This document shows, piece after piece, positions 61,371 through 64,000 of a stretch of 64,000 nucleotides of DNA (its first letter is position 1; each line of letters starts with the position of its first letter). This stretch comes from JAJFUV01 sp964561215 (GTDB lineage Bacteria; Acidobacteriota; Terriglobia; Bryobacterales; Bryobacteraceae): positions 62,001 to 126,000 of the forward strand of contig CAZLOS010000001.1 in the NCBI GenBank assembly GCA_964561215.1. The letters are read 5' to 3'. The position numbers and the translations under genes are program-made. The notes under the pieces are model-generated. The model ran no database searches. It was not told the origin of the DNA and worked only from the letters and a program-made list of their open reading frames with translations.

Positions 61371-61823
61371 TCACTTCGCCGACAGAATGTCGAAGGTCGT
61401 CGTGCCGTACTGGCGCACTTTCCCGTAAATGGCTTCCCACTCTTTGTGGGCCGGGTCGGGAGCGTACGCTTTCAGCGCCGCGTCGTCCTTGAACTCCATG
61501 CAGACGCCGTGCTGGCGCACCACGCGGCTGAACTCGCCGGTGATCTTGGTCGTATCGGGCTTGAGCTGCTTGCGCGTATCGGGCGCGGGCATGAACACGC
61601 TCATGGGCCGGCTCACTTTGCCGTACCAAACGCTCAGAAGCCCGGGTATCTTGCCCGGCAGGGCGTCGGTAGCCTTGTAGAAGGCTTGCCAGTCCGCATC
61701 CGTGGCGCCCTCGACGGCGGTGAAGTAGAAGCAGTGCATCAGCTTTCCGTCCGCGGCGGTGGAAACGCCGGCCGCGCACATCAGCACTGCGAGGCAAATC
61801 AGAAGCCGATTCAGTTTTCGCAT
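61371..61823 (-). CDS. Exported Dabb (stress-responsive alpha/beta barrel) domain protein
   Basis: The start at 61823 gives a signal peptide (MRKLNRLLICLAVLMCAAGVSTAA) and 150 residues. The domain has the Dabb pattern GKLMHCFYFTAVEGATDADWQAFYKATDALPGKIPGL, then MEFKDDAALKAYAPDPAHKEWEAIYGKV. A frame to 61877 gives a non-signal N-terminus. Function unknown. Confidence 0.85.
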   Translation of the reverse strand: MRKLNRLLICLAVLMCAAGVSTAADGKLMHCFYFTAVEGATDADWQAFYKATDALPGKIPGLLSVWYGKVSRPMSVFMPAPDTRKQLKPDTTKITGEFSRVVRQHGVCMEFKDDAALKAYAPDPAHKEWEAIYGKVRQYGTTTFDILSAK

Positions 61824-61869
61824 GGACCCTCCAGTTGAACTTGTGTACGATTCTATCAAAACCGGCGGC

Positions 61870-62769
61870 TCATCCAAGAAGATTCCTGAGCGCGCCTTCG
61901 AGTTTCGGATGGCGAAATTCGAATCCCGCCTTCGTGGCGGCGTCCGGCATCACACGCTGGCTTGATAAGGCCACTGCCGCGCCCTCGCCGAAAAGCAGCC
62001 GCAGGGCGTAGTCAGGGACGTTCACCACGGCAGGGCGTTGGATGACGCGGGCCAGCGTTTCGGTGAACTCGGCATTGGTGACGGGATTCGGCGACACGGC
62101 GTTCACGGGGCCGGCGATCTCCGTTTTTTCGATGGCGAAGAGCATCAGGTCGATCAGGTCCTCCGCGTGAATCCAACTCATCCACTGCGTGCCGGAGCCG
62201 AACGTGCCGCCCAGGCAGACGCGGAAAGGAGGAAGCATCTGCGCCAGCGCACCGCCTTCCGGACCGAGCACCATGCCCAGGCGCAGTCTCACTACGCGAA
62301 CACCCAGGGTTCCGGCGGCGCAGGCCTCCCGCTCCCACGCCCGGCACACATCGGTCAGAAAGCCCTGGCCCGGCTCGGAGCGCTCGGTCAGCATTTCCTC
62401 ACCGCGGGATCCGTAAATGCCCACGGCCGAAGCGGAGATGAGCACCTTGGGGCGCTGTTCCATCCTAGAGAGCGCATTCACCAGCCGGCGCGTGCCGTCG
62501 ACGCGCGTCTCCAGAATGCGCTTCTTGTTCGCGGGCGTCCAGCGCTGTCCCACGGGTTCGCCAACCAGGTGAATGATGGCGTCGGCACCTTCGAGGCTTT
62601 CCTCCGGAGGGTCGCTTGTGGTGGCATGCCAGATGGAGAATCGTGCGGCCGACGGCATGCCTTTGCCGAGCGCGCGGCCCAGGCAGTGCACCTGGTGGCC
62701 GGCCGCGAGCAGGTGGTTCACGGCACGCCTGCCCACGAAGCCTGTGGCTCCTGTGATCGTAATGTTCAC
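61870..62769 (-). CDS. TIGR01777-family (YfcH-like) NAD-dependent epimerase
   Basis: The 299-residue SDR has the cofactor start MNITITGATGFVGRRAVNHLLAAGHQV, the family's ADAIIHLVGEPVGQRWTPANKKRI, SASAVGIYGSRGEE (Tyr in place with spacing of YfcH), WMSWIHAEDLI, and C-terminal EFRHPKLEGALRNLLG. Function is not known; such proteins have been linked to cell-division or sugar nucleotide roles in other bacteria. Confidence 0.93.
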   Translation of the reverse strand: MNITITGATGFVGRRAVNHLLAAGHQVHCLGRALGKGMPSAARFSIWHATTSDPPEESLEGADAIIHLVGEPVGQRWTPANKKRILETRVDGTRRLVNALSRMEQRPKVLISASAVGIYGSRGEEMLTERSEPGQGFLTDVCRAWEREACAAGTLGVRVVRLRLGMVLGPEGGALAQMLPPFRVCLGGTFGSGTQWMSWIHAEDLIDLMLFAIEKTEIAGPVNAVSPNPVTNAEFTETLARVIQRPAVVNVPDYALRLLFGEGAAVALSSQRVMPDAATKAGFEFRHPKLEGALRNLLG

Positions 62770-62795
62770 TTGTGACTGCTTATTTTATACGAACT

Positions 62796-64000
62796 TCACG
62801 AAGACGCAAGCATGTTCACCGCCTCGACGTAAGAGTTCACGTTGGTTTTACGCTTCATCCCTTCCAGCGACAGGTAACGAATGCTGCCGAAGATGTCCCG
62901 CTCCTGCCAGGGACGGTCGTGCAGCCCGAAACACCACAGGATGTTGGTGTACGTGCTGGGATCGCGTCCGTCGAGCGCGTAGCGGTCGTGCAGATAGACC
63001 ATGGTTGCAAGGGCTTCTTCGTGTGTCCGCGAGTATTCGATGACTTTCTTGCCCCAGTACATCCGGTAGTAGCCGTGGATCACGCCACGAACCAGCAGCT
63101 CCTTCTGGCAGGCGTTCCACAGAGCGTCGTGCGTGGAGGCGCGCTCGAACTGCTCGCGCGTATAGACGTAAGCACGGGTGTCCTTGGAGTGCTTGGAGAG
63201 AGTCTTGCGAACCCACTCCGGCAGATCGTCGAGTGTTGGGGGCCAGCGCATGTGGCGGGCGAAGTTGAAGGCCAGCTCGCGGCGCACGATCAACTCATCG
63301 AGGAATTCTTCGGCCACCAGCTTGTGCCGTTCGGCATAGTCGCGCGCCGCAAGCGCGGCTTCGAGCGAGGATAGATAGCCGAAGTGCAGATAAGGGCTCA
63401 GGCCGCTGGTGGCTTTGGCCGAAGGCTCGTTGCGCAGCAGCGCATAGCGGCGCAGGTTGTTTTCGAGGAAATGACGGAGCCGCATCTCCGCGGCCGGGCG
63501 GCCGCCGCGAATGTCCGGCGACGGGGGCACGGAATGGTCGATGTCGCAGCTTGCCACGAGCGCCGGGATCTCTTCCGCGCGCACCTCGGTGCGCCAGGCC
63601 GGCATCGGCTCCTTGAAGCGGCGCTCGACGCGCACCTGCCCGAACGGGACTAAGCACTGCGCAAGCCGGCGCTGAATTTTGGGGCGAATGGTATAAGCCG
63701 CGTACTCGCGCTTTTCGAAGCAGTTCATCGGAACGACGCAGCTGGAGTCCACGACGTGGTACGGGAGGTCGAACGTCGCCGGCAGCGCGGCGTTGTGCCC
63801 CGCGGCAAGGAAAGTGGGGAAGTCGTCGGTCACAATGGCGGCGGCGCGCGCGGCGAATTCACGCGGAATGTCGTCAGGGTCCGACTCGCGCCGGCGCAGG
63901 TAGAAACAATAGCCGATGCCCGCTCTGCGCATGCGCCGGGCGGTCTCTGCCACGCCTTCCAGGATGAACGTGTGAAAGCGGTCGCTCGCGTACGGATAGC
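62796..64000 (-). CDS. phr: Class II deoxyribodipyrimidine photolyase (5' end beyond window)
   Basis: The visible protein ends at 62796 and its frame is open through 64000 (YPYASDRFHTFILEGVAE at the edge), so the true start is outside. Class II CPD photolyase hallmarks are present: FAVRRELAFNFARHMRW-like ELIVRRELAFNFARHM, WNACQKELLVRGVIHGYYRMYWGKKVIEYS, and RYALDGRDPSTYTNILWCFGLHDRPW. It repairs cyclobutane dimers with blue light and FADH-. The N-terminal antenna-like domain is partial here. Confidence 0.95.
   Translation of the reverse strand, partial: YPYASDRFHTFILEGVAETARRMRRAGIGYCFYLRRRESDPDDIPREFAARAAAIVTDDFPTFLAAGHNAALPATFDLPYHVVDSSCVVPMNCFEKREYAAYTIRPKIQRRLAQCLVPFGQVRVERRFKEPMPAWRTEVRAEEIPALVASCDIDHSVPPSPDIRGGRPAAEMRLRHFLENNLRRYALLRNEPSAKATSGLSPYLHFGYLSSLEAALAARDYAERHKLVAEEFLDELIVRRELAFNFARHMRWPPTLDDLPEWVRKTLSKHSKDTRAYVYTREQFERASTHDALWNACQKELLVRGVIHGYYRMYWGKKVIEYSRTHEEALATMVYLHDRYALDGRDPSTYTNILWCFGLHDRPWQERDIFGSIRYLSLEGMKRKTNVNSYVEAVNMLASS

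Noticed and set aside
1..64000. tRNA, rRNA, CRISPR array, intact insertion sequence
   Set aside because: I looked for cloverleaf patterns, repeat-spacer arrays, and transposase motifs in the intergenic gaps and found none.

Overview
The window looks like part of a high-GC chromosome from a Gram-negative, probably Acidobacteriota of the Solibacter/Bryobacter type. This is inferred from content, not from a marker gene. Signs are: Tat-signalled Gfo/Idh/MocA oxidoreductases beside many secreted glycoside hydrolases; a PilM/N/O-GspE/F operon with LolA; Omp85-type barrels; a beta-propeller glycosidase fusion; NTT-like nucleotide translocases in a chromosome with otherwise ordinary housekeeping genes.

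Layout. 0-6.3 kb is housekeeping: the end of a small protein, rbfA, then apbE-hemE-hemH-hemG (late haem synthesis, start/stop overlaps), a secreted unknown, a SYLF protein and infA. 6.4-11 kb has an AraC/GyrI-like regulator and a decay zone: a 5' fragment of a second GGDEF gene and a large broken beta-barrel/SdrD-like gene lie before an intact diguanylate cyclase. 11-20 kb has an SDR, a membrane Ser/Thr kinase coupled to an NTT-HEAT membrane protein, and facing it a minus-strand operon: Omp85 barrel, a secreted protein with kinase-fold motifs, and an NTT translocase. This is the most unusual part of the window. 20-23 kb has rlmN, an exported RidA, PilZ, cmk and a small zincin.

23-30.5 kb is a compact minus-strand pilus/type II secretion operon (lolA, gspF, gspE, pilM, pilN, pilO, pilP-like, GspK-like) without a secretin, major pilin or prepilin peptidase in view. 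30.6-34 kb holds DUF1349, an AbrB/RelE-type toxin-antitoxin pair, a Gfo/Idh/MocA enzyme and a small XhlA-like cassette. 34-41.3 kb is sugar-related metabolism (GH36-like, PfkB kinase, ThDP enzyme, second Gfo/Idh/MocA) and a molybdopterin-binding protein. 41.4-43.9 kb is an arginine operon argC-argB-NAGS-like acetyltransferase preceded by tandem ARG-box-like sites over a -10 box. A lower-GC DUF3800 gene follows.

45-58.6 kb has an ECF sigma/anti-sigma pair with a third secreted protein, then a carbohydrate locus (propeller-toroid fusion, six-hairpin glycosidase, GH20-like protein, MFS transporter, GH31). 58.6-64 kb returns to housekeeping: the ffs-dnaX-ybaB-recR block, a Dabb protein, a TIGR01777 epimerase and a class II photolyase cut by the window end. 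No tRNA, rRNA, CRISPR array or intact insertion sequence was seen.
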